The notes below the pieces were generated by a model, which was not told the DNA's origin, did not search any database, and saw nothing but the letters and a program-made list of their open reading frames with translations. From Sutterella sp. (GTDB lineage: Bacteria > Pseudomonadota > Gammaproteobacteria > Burkholderiales > Burkholderiaceae_F), in assembly GCA_003543795.1 (NCBI GenBank), contig DNBE01000067.1, positions 1 through 10,396 on the forward strand: a stretch of 10,396 nucleotides of DNA, given 5' to 3'. This document shows positions 1 to 6,933 of the stretch, in pieces; the first letter of the stretch is position 1, and every line of letters begins with the position of its first letter. The translations under genes and the position numbers were made by a program.

Positions 1-10
1 GACAAAAAAA

Positions 11-27
11 GCGCGGCAACGCCGCGC
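11..27 (-). terminator. Rho-independent terminator after frdC (bidirectional)
   Basis: A perfect 7-bp GC-only stem (GCGCGGC at 11-17, GCCGCGC at 21-27) closes a 3-nt loop. It is flanked by seven A at 4-10 and five T at 28-32, so it can end transcription in both directions. For frdC on the minus strand, the T-tract is the complement of 4-10. The stem begins about 20 bp after the frdC stop codon. Confidence 0.85.
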
Positions 28-47
28 TTTTTCATCGAACCGATTCG

Positions 48-842
48 TTACTTATACCAGTTGACGTTCGGCTCGTATTTTTCGACCTGGTTCGTTTGAA
101 CGAGATCTTTGCCGTAGCTGTAGTACGTCCACATCGTGAGCGACCCGCAACCGATCATGAAGACCACGAGGACATACATAACTTTACGCAACGTTTCGCG
201 ATGCGCGGCGATGCCCCAGATGTCCCACTTAACGGCCAAACGATAAAGACCGATCATGCCGTGAAGTTCGGTGGCGCACAAGAACACGAACGTCCAAAGC
301 AGACCGTTGTGATACGTGTGAACGGAAGAAAGGTTCGGATCCAAATCGCCCGGGTTCGTAATCATCGGCGTCACGTGAGCAAAGACCATGCCCGTGAGGA
401 TGACGGCGGTAACGATTTGGATAATCCACAACGTCGTGTCGCGATGCGTAAGGAAGTTGTAGTGACCGCGGATGTTGCGGAACATACGCCAGCTCGTCGG
501 GAAACGACGAAGCGCCATCAAGGCGTGAACGATCACGAGAATCGAAATCAAGCCGATGAGCATGACGTGCATCCAGAGATGCTCTTCACCGTCAAAGAAG
601 TAACCGCCCGAGAAGGCGACGAGATTCCAGAAGGTGTCTTTGCCGGCCTGAATCGAGCTCGTAAAGGCCATGTGGCAGAATAAGAAAAGCGCAAGCAGGA
701 AGCCCGTGACGGACTGAGCAACGTCAGCCCAGGCAGGCCATCTGCTCTTACGCTTCGCGTCTCTGAGTTCCACACCCCAAATCGCTTCGCATTCGGTCGG
801 TGTGTTCGAATATTTTTGAAGGTCGGTCTTGTAGGTCGACAT
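48..842 (-). CDS. frdC: Fumarate reductase, di-haem cytochrome b membrane subunit
   Basis: This is the membrane anchor of quinol:fumarate reductase. It passes electrons from menaquinol through two b haems to the FrdB/FrdA subunits in anaerobic fumarate respiration. The 264-residue protein shows five hydrophobic helices. Four histidines, H57, H106, H156 and H194, are spaced 49, 50 and 38 residues apart, almost the spacing of the axial haem ligands of Wolinella succinogenes FrdC (44, 93, 143, 182 from memory). The motifs VHALMALRRFP and ELHGMIGLYR fit the family. I chose ATG at 842 over an in-frame TTG at 848, because AAAGG lies about 9 nt before the ATG and too close to the TTG. A terminator follows at once, so frdA and frdB, usually directly downstream, are not seen. 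Some members act as succinate dehydrogenases; the FNR box upstream favours the anaerobic role. Confidence 0.92.
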   Translation of the reverse strand: MSTYKTDLQKYSNTPTECEAIWGVELRDAKRKSRWPAWADVAQSVTGFLLALFLFCHMAFTSSIQAGKDTFWNLVAFSGGYFFDGEEHLWMHVMLIGLISILVIVHALMALRRFPTSWRMFRNIRGHYNFLTHRDTTLWIIQIVTAVILTGMVFAHVTPMITNPGDLDPNLSSVHTYHNGLLWTFVFLCATELHGMIGLYRLAVKWDIWGIAAHRETLRKVMYVLVVFMIGCGSLTMWTYYSYGKDLVQTNQVEKYEPNVNWYK

Positions 843-913
843 AATCAAATGCCTTTGGTTGTTATTAAATTGTTAACAGAGTCATAACGGACGCGACCTA
901 TGAGGGCGCGCCA

Positions 914-919
914 TTTATA
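914..919 (-). promoter_or_regulatory. Possible -10 element of the frdC promoter
   Basis: The minus strand reads TATAAA here, about 72 bp before the frdC ATG and about 43 bp downstream of the FNR box centre. Its distance from the box does not give the standard -41.5 geometry, so either the -10 or the assumed start point may be a few bases off. No convincing -35 is present, as expected for an activator-dependent promoter. Confidence 0.35.
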
Positions 920-952
920 AGCGAATCATCCTCTTTTTTCGGAAATTAGTAT

Positions 953-966
953 TTGATATAAATCAA
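953..966 (-). promoter_or_regulatory. Perfect FNR/Anr binding site upstream of frdC
   Basis: The 14-bp sequence TTGATATAAATCAA matches the FNR consensus TTGAT-N4-ATCAA at all ten defined positions. The only gene transcribed away from this interval is frdC, because upp converges toward it and ends behind its own terminator. An FNR-type oxygen sensor activating fumarate reductase without oxygen is well known in Proteobacteria. The centre lies about 118 bp upstream of the frdC ATG, which leaves room for a leader. Confidence 0.8.
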
Positions 967-1041
967 TAAAAAAGAGGGTTTTCAGATTCGTTTAAGATAA
1001 TTTCAGGTCGATACCGAGGGTTAACCCTAGTAAATAAAAGG

Positions 1042-1075
1042 AACCCGTACGGTCTTCTTTAGAGGCGTACGGGTT
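1042..1075 (-). terminator. Rho-independent terminator after upp
   Basis: A perfect 10-bp stem (AACCCGTACG at 1042-1051, CGTACGGGTT at 1066-1075) closes a 14-nt loop. On the minus strand it is followed by a T-rich tail, CCTTTTATTTA, from 1041 downward. It lies about 24 bp past the upp stop codon. Confidence 0.8.
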
Positions 1076-1098
1076 AACCCTTAGAATGCTTTAACGCT

Positions 1099-1749
1099 TT
1101 ACTTGGTACCGAAAATTCGGTCGCCCGCGTCTCCGAGACCCGGGACGATGTAGGCGTTTTCGTTTAAGTGCGAGTCAAGCGCCGCGACGTAAATCTTCAC
1201 GTCGGGTTCTAGGCGAAGCATTTCAGCTACGCCTTCGGGAGCGGCGACAAGCGCCATCATCACGATTTGTTCGGGTTTAGCGCCGCGCTGCTTCAAAACG
1301 TGAACGGCGTGCGCGGAAGAGTGTCCCGTCGCGACCATCGGATCGACCACGATAATGAGGCGATTTTCGAGTTTGGGTAATTTCACCATGTACTCAACGG
1401 GTTTATGGGTGGTTTCGTCACGATAAAGCCCGATATGTCCGACGCGAGCAGAAGGCATCAGGTCAAGTAAGCCGTCGGTCATACCGAGCCCCGCGCGCAA
1501 AATCGGAACGAGGACGCATTTCTTGTCAGCTAAAACCGGCGCGTCGAATTGCGCGAGCGGTGTCTCAACAGGTTTCGTCGTTAAAGGTAAATTTTTAGTG
1601 ACCTCGTAGCCGACGAGCATCGCGATTTCGCGCAAAAGCGCTCTGAAATCTTTCGTGGGCGTATTTTTGTCACGCATGATGGTGAGCTTATGCTGCACGA
1701 GGGGATGGTCGACGATAAAAAGATTGGGGAATCGGGGATCTTGACGCAT
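1099..1749 (-). CDS. upp: Uracil phosphoribosyltransferase
   Basis: This enzyme makes UMP from uracil and PRPP in pyrimidine salvage, in the cytoplasm. The protein is 216 residues, close to the usual 208-216. The PRPP-binding loop [11 protein letters not shown] is at 134-144, and the uracil-binding C-terminus ends in [19 protein letters not shown]. The His in ATGHS, where E. coli has ATGGS, is a form I associate with betaproteobacterial Upp. The frame is open for 72 more codons upstream, but they have no family similarity. ATG at 1749 is preceded by TAAGGAAG with proper spacing and gives the normal N-terminus ([17 protein letters not shown]). It is a single-gene unit, divergent from the LapA-family gene, with its own terminator. 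Confidence 0.96.
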   Translation of the reverse strand: MRQDPRFPNLFIVDHPLVQHKLTIMRDKNTPTKDFRALLREIAMLVGYEVTKNLPLTTKPVETPLAQFDAPVLADKKCVLVPILRAGLGMTDGLLDLMPSARVGHIGLYRDETTHKPVEYMVKLPKLENRLIIVVDPMVATGHSSAHAVHVLKQRGAKPEQIVMMALVAAPEGVAEMLRLEPDVKIYVAALDSHLNENAYIVPGLGDAGDRIFGTK

Positions 1750-1845
1750 GGAGACTTCCTTACAAAGCGAAATACCTTTTGTAGATTTTAACCGTTTCCC
1801 TCGTTCTTGTTTACTCTCTTTTGGCGTGGGGTCAATCTCAAATCG

Positions 1846-1854
1846 TGCTAAAGT
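1846..1854 (+). promoter_or_regulatory. Possible extended -10 promoter for the LapA-family gene
   Basis: TGCTAAAGT resembles an extended -10 (TGN followed by TAAAGT), about 29 bp before the ATG at 1883, in the 133-bp divergent gap with upp. No well-spaced -35 is visible, so the call is tentative. Confidence 0.3.
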
Positions 1855-1882
1855 GTCGGACAAGCTCAAAAGGGTTGAAATC

Positions 1883-2428
1883 ATGAATATTAAAAGTGTC
1901 ATTTTGCTTCTGATCGTCGTCTTCTGCGGCTTTTTCCTCGTCATTAACTGGCAAGGAATCGTCACGGACGTTGCCGTCGACTTCGGTTTTTATAAAGCCG
2001 ACGCGCCGTTAGCGCTCATCGTGCTCTTGGGGCTCGGTGCGCTTGTCGTCATCTGCCTTTTGTACGCCATGTGGCTTCAGGCTTCTATGGCGCTTGAAAT
2101 GCGCAAAGTTCGTCGCGAAGCGCAATCGAGTAAAAACCTTGCCGAAGACGCCGAAAAAAGTCGTTTTCTAGAACTTAAAGCCGATATCGAGAAATTAAAA
2201 GGTGAATGGCAAAACCAGGCCGATACGAGACGCGATCAGATGATTAAGCGCATCGACGAACTCGATAAACGGTTTGAGGAAGGTTTCGTTCAAACGATTA
2301 ATTCGCTATCGTCGTCCGTGGGCGAACTCGAAGACTCGGTTCATAGCCTTGTCAAAGATGTTGCCGACATAAAAGAAAATCTTAAAAAAGCCGATCAACC
2401 CGAATCTCCGAAAGAACCTGAAAAATAA
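1883..2428 (+). CDS. LapA-domain (DUF1049-like) membrane protein with C-terminal coiled coil
   Basis: This 181-residue inner-membrane protein has two hydrophobic segments (about 5-21 and 42-65). Between them is the short polar stretch typical of the LapA/DUF1049 fold, with the family-like string [14 protein letters not shown] after it. Residues 71-170 are charged, heptad-like and probably coiled coil, facing the cytoplasm. The tail is rich in Pro and Glu. Burkholderiales have similar LapA-family proteins with this long C-terminal helix (compare [11 protein letters not shown] and [13 protein letters not shown]). E. coli LapA takes part in control of lipopolysaccharide synthesis; whether this longer form does so is unknown. 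Translation starts at ATG 1883 behind AAGGG, because the 45 codons upstream in frame lack family features. Its stop codon overlaps the ribosome-binding site of the next gene, so the two are probably co-transcribed. Confidence 0.75.
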   Translation: MNIKSVILLLIVVFCGFFLVINWQGIVTDVAVDFGFYKADAPLALIVLLGLGALVVICLLYAMWLQASMALEMRKVRREAQSSKNLAEDAEKSRFLELKADIEKLKGEWQNQADTRRDQMIKRIDELDKRFEEGFVQTINSLSSSVGELEDSVHSLVKDVADIKENLKKADQPESPKEPEK

Positions 2429-2440
2429 GGAATCTTTGCG

Positions 2441-2764
2441 GTGGGCGTGCTAGCGGGTAACCTCGGCGAAGGCTTAAAAGCCGATAGCGACGAAGAAATT
2501 TTCGAGACGATTGCGAGGATTTCGGGCGCGCGTATCGAACGCATTACCTCTTTCGGCCAGGCTAGTCCCGAAGGTTTTTTCTATAACCAAGATTTTGACG
2601 AGTGGGTTTGTGTTATTCGCGGACGGGCGTCCATTCGTATCGAGGACGAAGTCCGGGAACTCGATGTCGGTGATTGGGTTTTCCTTCCGAAAGGACTCAA
2701 GCACCGCGTTGAGGAAACGGCTCACCCGACCGTTTGGCTCGCGATTTCAAGCGAGCCGGCTTAA
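2441..2764 (+). CDS. Small single-domain cupin protein
   Basis: This 107-residue protein is one cupin beta-barrel. Cupin motif 2 is intact: G77-x5-P83-x-G85-x2-H88 (GDWVFLPKGLKH). Motif 1 keeps its glutamate and glycine (E54-x6-G61), but the usual His-x-His is replaced by the Asn-Gln-Asp region (FYNQDFDEW). That pattern occurs in a common family of stand-alone cupins of unknown function. The metal site may therefore be altered; the catalytic role, if any, cannot be given. The start is GTG at 2441. TAAGGA (2426-2431) lies 9 nt upstream and overlaps the stop codon of the LapA-family gene, which indicates an operon and coupled translation. No ATG start fits. Confidence 0.8.
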   Translation: MGVLAGNLGEGLKADSDEEIFETIARISGARIERITSFGQASPEGFFYNQDFDEWVCVIRGRASIRIEDEVRELDVGDWVFLPKGLKHRVEETAHPTVWLAISSEPA

Positions 2765-2781
2765 GCGTAAAAAGGCAAGCA

Positions 2782-2790
2782 TGTTACAAT
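2782..2790 (+). promoter_or_regulatory. Extended -10 promoter for the nagB-like gene
   Basis: TGTTACAAT is a good extended -10 (TG, one base, TACAAT), 55 bp before the ATG at 2845. An imperfect inverted repeat (GGCAAGC at 2774-2780, GCTAGCC at 2792-2798) brackets it. The repeat could be an operator, or with the T-run at 2807-2812 a weak terminator of the preceding unit. Confidence 0.4.
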
Positions 2791-2844
2791 CGCTAGCCTG
2801 AAATGATTTTTTGATGATTTTATTTTTTGTGAGGAGAATCAATC

Positions 2845-3723
2845 ATGGGTTCGCGTATCGATAAAGATAAACTGTACGCATGGTGTCGCATCCCGACGGA
2901 TGAACTCGCGACGCACCCCGATCGTCGTTGCAATATCAAAGTCTTCGAAGATAAAGAGGAAGTCTCTAAACTCGCGGGCAATATGATGGCCGACGAAGTC
3001 ATCGCCAACAACAAGGCCGGTCGCATCACGAAGTGGATTTTGCCTGCCGGTCCGATGGGTCAATACGACTACTTTGCTAAGCGCGTCAACACCGAGCGTA
3101 TCAGCTTAAAGAACGTCTTCGTTTTCCATATGGACGAACTGCTCGACTGGGAAACGAGACCCTTCCCGGTTGCCAAAAACGGTAAGAGCTACGAAGGTTT
3201 GATGCGCGCCGATTTCTACGGCCAAATCGACCCCGAACTCAACATCCCCGAATCGCAGCGCTTCTTCCCGAGAATTTCCGACATGGACGCGATCGATAAA
3301 AAGATTGAGGAAATGGGCGGCGTGGATACGCTTTACGGCGGTCTCGGCTACAAAGGGCTCGTCGCTTTCTGCGAAGCGCCGACGTCTCCCTATTTCACGA
3401 TTACCGAAGACGAATACGCCAATTCGAAGACGCGCATCGTGAAAACGAATGACGACAACATCATTCAATTGAGCCAACGCGAATACGGCGGCTTAACGCA
3501 TGTCATTCCGCCCTTCGCGATTACGTTAGGCTTTAAGTCGATGCTCAACACCAAGCGCGCTATCTTCATGATTACGACGGGCGCTTGGAAGCGTACCGCC
3601 ATTCGTATGATGCTCTTTAGCGAACCGACGGTGGAGTATCCCGGAACGCTCTTTACGAAGTACGTTCCCGACGTGCTCTTATTAGCCGACCGCAATACGG
3701 CTTTGCCGCCCCTTGAAGACTAA
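2845..3723 (+). CDS. NagB-like (glucosamine-6-phosphate deaminase family) protein with altered active site
   Basis: This 292-residue protein has the NagB/SugP isomerase fold. It has a phosphate-loop-like ILPAGPMGQYDYF (65-77), the HMDELLDW motif with D97 (catalytic Asp72 of E. coli NagB), GLGYKGLVAFCE (166-177), and a C-terminal TTGAWKR carrying the conserved lysine. In true deaminases the third motif is GxGxDGHIAFNE. Here the Asp (E. coli 141) is K170 and the ring-opening His (E. coli 143) is L172, while the Glu is kept as E177. The fold is clear, but classical deaminase activity is doubtful; it may isomerise or hydrolyse another sugar phosphate. ATG 2845 follows AGGAG at 8 nt. It forms a single-gene unit with its own promoter-like element and terminator. 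A ribokinase-family gene lies two genes downstream, in a separate unit. Confidence 0.75.
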   Translation: MGSRIDKDKLYAWCRIPTDELATHPDRRCNIKVFEDKEEVSKLAGNMMADEVIANNKAGRITKWILPAGPMGQYDYFAKRVNTERISLKNVFVFHMDELLDWETRPFPVAKNGKSYEGLMRADFYGQIDPELNIPESQRFFPRISDMDAIDKKIEEMGGVDTLYGGLGYKGLVAFCEAPTSPYFTITEDEYANSKTRIVKTNDDNIIQLSQREYGGLTHVIPPFAITLGFKSMLNTKRAIFMITTGAWKRTAIRMMLFSEPTVEYPGTLFTKYVPDVLLLADRNTALPPLED

Positions 3724-3751
3724 GTTTTAGACGTCTTCTTAAAAGGCTTAC

Positions 3752-3788
3752 AAAACGGCTTTCGGAGTATTTTTCCGAAAGCCGTTTT
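3752..3788 (+). terminator. Rho-independent terminator after the nagB-like gene
   Basis: A perfect 15-bp stem (AAAACGGCTTTCGGA at 3752-3766, TCCGAAAGCCGTTTT at 3774-3788) closes a 7-nt loop and runs into TTTTCTTTTG. The flanking A and T runs are part of the stem, so it may also work in reverse. Confidence 0.9.
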
Positions 3789-3905
3789 CTTTTGCTAACA
3801 AACAAACTCTTTTTGTTTTCATTAAGTTGGCTCGCAAAAAGGAAACGAGCCGCTTGTTGAGCGAGAAAAAATTAAGGCTTTGGCTTACACTTAGAGTAGG
3901 TATTG

Positions 3906-3937
3906 GTTTTCGCGGGCGCGTTTGGGCCCCCGAAAAC
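3906..3937 (+). promoter_or_regulatory. Hairpin in the sodB leader
   Basis: GTTTTCG (3906-3912) pairs with CGAAAAC (3931-3937). Inside, GGG at 3914-3916 can pair with CCC at 3928-3930. It ends 34 bp before the sodB ATG and leaves the ribosome-binding site free. It has no T-tract, so it is not a terminator. It may be an mRNA-stabilising or regulatory leader structure, or an operator; the sequence does not say which. Confidence 0.45.
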
Positions 3938-3971
3938 ACCATTTCGAGGAACCGTCGATAAGGAGATTTAT

Positions 3972-4586
3972 ATGGCAGATTTCGAATTACCTAAGCTCGA
4001 ATTTGAAGCCGGTGCCCTGTCTCCCGCGATGAGCGAGGAGACGATTCAGTACCACTTCGGTAAACACAACAAAGCCTATGTCGACAATCTCAACGCCCTC
4101 GTCAAGGGCTCTCGCTTTGAGGGATTGAGCCTCAAGCATATCGTCAAAGAGGCTAGCGGTCCGCTCTTTAATAACGCCGCGCAAGCTTTCAATCACGCGT
4201 ATTTCTGGTGCTGCTTGTCGCCCGCCGGCGGCGGACGTCCCGAAGGCGATCTTGCCAAAGCGATTGAACGTAAATGGGGTTCTTACGAGGCCTTTGTTGA
4301 AGCTTTCAAAAAAGAAGCTCTCGGTAATTTCGGTTCGGGTTGGGCTTGGTTAGTGCGTAAAGCGGGCGGCACGCTCGATATCGTCAATACCGCAAACGCC
4401 GGTACCCCCGCTCAAGAAGATCAGGTCAAACCCATCCTCTGCTTAGACGTTTGGGAACACGCTTACTATATCGACTATCGTAATAATCGCGCCGCTTATA
4501 TCGACGCGTTCTTTGAAAAACTCGTCAATTGGAAGTTTGCCGAATATCGTTATAACGGCGGTCCGTTCGAGTACGGTAATCAGTAA
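3972..4586 (+). CDS. sodB: Iron superoxide dismutase
   Basis: It converts superoxide to oxygen and hydrogen peroxide in the cytoplasm, important for an anaerobe meeting oxygen. The 204-residue protein is the normal length. The metal ligands are visible: H28 (YHFGKH), H75 (FNHAYFW), and D159 and H163 (DVWEHAYYIDYRN). Gln71 in NNAAQAFNH, the NAGTP string and the overall likeness to E. coli SodB mark the iron type rather than manganese. ATG 3972 follows TAAGGAGA at 7 nt. A 23-codon in-frame extension upstream lies over the leader hairpin and has no family similarity. It is a single-gene unit with its own terminator. Confidence 0.96.
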   Translation: MADFELPKLEFEAGALSPAMSEETIQYHFGKHNKAYVDNLNALVKGSRFEGLSLKHIVKEASGPLFNNAAQAFNHAYFWCCLSPAGGGRPEGDLAKAIERKWGSYEAFVEAFKKEALGNFGSGWAWLVRKAGGTLDIVNTANAGTPAQEDQVKPILCLDVWEHAYYIDYRNNRAAYIDAFFEKLVNWKFAEYRYNGGPFEYGNQ

Positions 4587-4604
4587 TAAAACGTGTTACG
4601 TTTG

Positions 4605-4635
4605 AAAGAGAAGTCTTCGCGACTTCTCTTTTTTT
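4605..4635 (+). terminator. Rho-independent terminator after sodB
   Basis: An 11-bp stem (AAAGAGAAGTC at 4605-4615, GACTTCTCTTT at 4621-4631) closes loop TTCGC and is followed by a T-run to 4635. Confidence 0.9.
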
Positions 4636-4722
4636 GTAGATATGAATGAGACCTTCGGTTCGAAAAAAGCAATTTAGATTAAACTTTCGAGCTATCGGCA
4701 GTCTAGGGCTAGGGAGACTTTT

Positions 4723-5649
4723 ATGGCCAAGATTTTAATTTTGAACGGGCATTGTTTGGGTGAGTATTGCCGAGTTCAGAGTATTCCGCAAACCGGCGCG
4801 ACCGTCATTGCCCGAGGGCGCAAAGCCGTCGAAGACGGCGGCAAGGGAACGAACGCCGCGCTCGCGATTGGTCGCATGGGCGGAGACGTGGGATTTATCG
4901 GTAAGTGCGGCGAAGACGAAGGCGGGCGTTTGGGCGCCAAATGGATGGGAGACGCGGGGGTCGATTTAACGCACTATCGGTTAAGTCCCGAGGTCAACAC
5001 CATCGTGAGTCTCGTTGTCGTAGCCGACGACGGGCAAAACATCATTATTAATTTCGTCGATGATGACGATTTCATCCGGGCTGAAGAAGTCGATGAGGCA
5101 ATCCTCAAGAGCCCCGACGCGAAATATATTATCGGAGGGTTCGAGCTTCCCTGGAAGACGGTTCTCCACGGCCTTAAAACGGCAAAGGGTCAAGGCCTCG
5201 TCACGGTTTTAAACGCGAGCCCGCTTGACGATGACGTCGATATGCAAAATCTCGACTACGTCGATTATCTCGTCGTCAACGAAACCGAAACCGAGCAGCT
5301 CCTCGGCGCCCCGCGACCTGAAGGCGAACCGTGGACCAAAGCCGCGGCGGCACTTAAATCGAAATTCGGGTGCGCGAACGTCATCATTACGCTCGGCGCC
5401 TCGGGAAGCGTCGCTTTAACCGAAAAAGAAACCTTTAGCGTTCCCGCGCGCGCCATTCGCGCGGTCGATACGGTCGGCGCGGGTGACGGTTTTGTCGCGA
5501 TTCTCACGTGGCGCTTATCCGAAGGCGATGACCTTCAAAGCGCGATGCGGTTCGCGAGCGATTTTTCGGCCTACGTCTGCTCCTTTACGGGAACGGTGGG
5601 TGTGTACCCGACGCCTGACGCCCTAAACCGCTTTTTAGCGAAAAACTAA
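4723..5649 (+). CDS. PfkB/ribokinase-family sugar kinase
   Basis: It transfers phosphate from ATP to a sugar or nucleoside, most like ribokinase. The 308-residue protein matches RbsK length. It has the N-terminal glycine motif DGGKGTNAALAIGRMGG (38-54), the NETE motif (186-189) that positions Mg-ATP, and the C-terminal PfkB signature DTVGAGDGF (249-257) with catalytic base D255. RbsK usually has GGKGANQA and DTTGAGDTF, so the match is good but not exact, and the substrate is uncertain. No ribose transporter, rbsD or LacI-type regulator is nearby. ATG 4723 follows GGGAG at about 6 nt. It is a single-gene unit, convergent with rtcB. Confidence 0.85.
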   Translation: MAKILILNGHCLGEYCRVQSIPQTGATVIARGRKAVEDGGKGTNAALAIGRMGGDVGFIGKCGEDEGGRLGAKWMGDAGVDLTHYRLSPEVNTIVSLVVVADDGQNIIINFVDDDDFIRAEEVDEAILKSPDAKYIIGGFELPWKTVLHGLKTAKGQGLVTVLNASPLDDDVDMQNLDYVDYLVVNETETEQLLGAPRPEGEPWTKAAAALKSKFGCANVIITLGASGSVALTEKETFSVPARAIRAVDTVGAGDGFVAILTWRLSEGDDLQSAMRFASDFSAYVCSFTGTVGVYPTPDALNRFLAKN

Positions 5650-5673
5650 AGAGCGCATGAATCGCGAAAAAAA

Positions 5674-5691
5674 GGGCGGCATCTGCCGCCC
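5674..5691. terminator. Bidirectional terminator between the sugar kinase and rtcB
   Basis: A 7-bp stem (GGGCGGC at 5674-5680, GCCGCCC at 5685-5691) closes a 4-nt loop. T7 at 5694-5700 serves the plus strand, and A7 at 5667-5673 serves the minus strand. It separates two convergent genes. Confidence 0.9.
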
Positions 5692-5706
5692 GATTTTTTT
5701 AGAAGA

Positions 5707-6903
5707 TTAACCTTTAACGCATAAGCACTGCTTGAGGGTGTGCTTAATTTGCGTTAAGTCGCTTTGGGCGTCAATCACATCGTGGATGTCTTTATAGGCG
5801 CTCGGAATCTCGTCGATAACACCCTGATCTTTACGGCAGACGACGCCTTGCGTCTGGCGCTCGAGATCTTCGATATTAAAGGCCTCTCGGGCGGCCGTTC
5901 GACTTAATTTACGACCCGCACCGTGCGAAGACGACATGAAAGCCGCAGGATTACCGAGCCCTTCGACTAAAAACGATTCGCTACCCATCGAGCCCGGGAT
6001 AATCCCCGCTTCGCCCGCTTTGGCGCTAATCGCTCCTTTGCGCGTGACCCAAACTTCCTGCCCGAAATGCGATTCGAGCGTGACGTAATTGTGGTGGCAG
6101 TTGATCACTTCGCCTACGTAAATAGCGTCAGGCCAGAAGTCTTGCAGAGTTCTTAAGACGTCTTCGGCAATCGCGCGACGGTTTTCGAGCGCGTAATCCT
6201 GAGCCCAGGAGACGGCTCGCATGTAGCGATTGAAAACGGGCGTGCCTTCCTCGAAAAACGCAAGGTTGTCATCGGGCAAGTCGAGACCGGCTTGCGTTGC
6301 GGAAGTCTTTGCCATCTTAATAAAGTAATTGGCTAAAACATTACCCGGGCCGCGGCTTCCGGTGTGGAGCATCACCCACATCGCGCCCGTTTCGTCTCGG
6401 GAAAATTCGATAAAGTGGTTACCGCCTCCGAGCGTTCCGATTTCGTTTTGCCAATTGAGATATCGCATCCCGGATAAGGCCGTCGGGTCATCGGCCAAAA
6501 TCGTTTCAAGCCCCGGGGTGAAGCGCTCGACTAAATCGCGGCGGATGTTTTTATCGTTACGCTGCTTTAAGCCCACGGGAACACGGCGAAGAATGGACGC
6601 CATGAGCGCTTTAAGTCGCTCGGGATCGTCTTCGGGCATGTCGATATTCGTTTTGACAGCCAACATACCGCATCCGATATCGACGCCGACCGCGGCGGGA
6701 ATGACCGCGCCCACGGTCGCGATCACCGACCCGACGGTCGCGCCGATACCGACGTGAACGTCGGGCATGGCGGCGACGTGATCGAACGTGAAAGGCAATT
6801 TAGCGATGTTCGTTAACTGAACAATCGATTTTTCATCGACATCATCCGTCCAAATATCCACGGGAACGCCACCGGGGACGTCAATGTGTTTTTTAACAGG
6901 CAT
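5707..6903 (-). CDS. rtcB: RNA 3'-terminal phosphate (2',3'-cyclic phosphate) / 5'-OH ligase RtcB
   Basis: RtcB joins RNA 3'-phosphate or 2',3'-cyclic phosphate ends to 5'-OH ends, using GTP and Mn2+ through a guanylylated histidine. Bacterial RtcB repairs tRNA and rRNA cut by ribotoxins. The 398-residue protein is the usual length for the shorter bacterial form. Metal and active-site motifs: D75 and C78 in GVDIGCGM, H163 in LGGGNHFIEF, H180 in MLHTGSRGPGN, H270/H271 in NCHHNYV, and H327 in SSSHGAGRKLSRT, the probable GMP-accepting histidine. ATG at 6903 follows AAGG at 9 nt. The frame is open for 63 more codons, but that stretch is the structured leader and has no family similarity. There is no rtcA, rtcR, archease or prfH gene beside it. 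The gene has an unusual leader (6904-7068) that probably controls it. Confidence 0.96.
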   Translation of the reverse strand: MPVKKHIDVPGGVPVDIWTDDVDEKSIVQLTNIAKLPFTFDHVAAMPDVHVGIGATVGSVIATVGAVIPAAVGVDIGCGMLAVKTNIDMPEDDPERLKALMASILRRVPVGLKQRNDKNIRRDLVERFTPGLETILADDPTALSGMRYLNWQNEIGTLGGGNHFIEFSRDETGAMWVMLHTGSRGPGNVLANYFIKMAKTSATQAGLDLPDDNLAFFEEGTPVFNRYMRAVSWAQDYALENRRAIAEDVLRTLQDFWPDAIYVGEVINCHHNYVTLESHFGQEVWVTRKGAISAKAGEAGIIPGSMGSESFLVEGLGNPAAFMSSSHGAGRKLSRTAAREAFNIEDLERQTQGVVCRKDQGVIDEIPSAYKDIHDVIDAQSDLTQIKHTLKQCLCVKG

Positions 6904-6907
6904 TTTT

Positions 6908-6916
6908 TTGCACCTT
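6908..6916 (-). promoter_or_regulatory. rtcB ribosome-binding site, potentially occluded
   Basis: The minus strand reads AAGGTGCAA, with AAGG 9 nt before the ATG at 6903; it fixes the start codon. Bases 6914-6908 are perfectly complementary to 7017-7011 in the same leader, so the site could be masked by long-range pairing. Confidence 0.6.
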
Positions 6917-6933
6917 AAAACAAATATAAATAC

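Noticed and set aside
96..683. Long plus-strand open frame opposite frdC
   Set aside because: A shadow of frdC: it is rich in Arg and His and has no ribosome-binding site or family motif.
1750..1965. A 72-codon N-terminal extension of upp
   Set aside because: It overlaps the divergent LapA-family gene and its promoter region, and the standard Upp N-terminus begins at 1749 behind a good ribosome-binding site.
3903..3971. A 23-codon N-terminal extension of sodB
   Set aside because: The sequence is the leader hairpin. Fe-SOD proteins start at MADFELP-like N-termini, and TAAGGAGA precedes the ATG at 3972.
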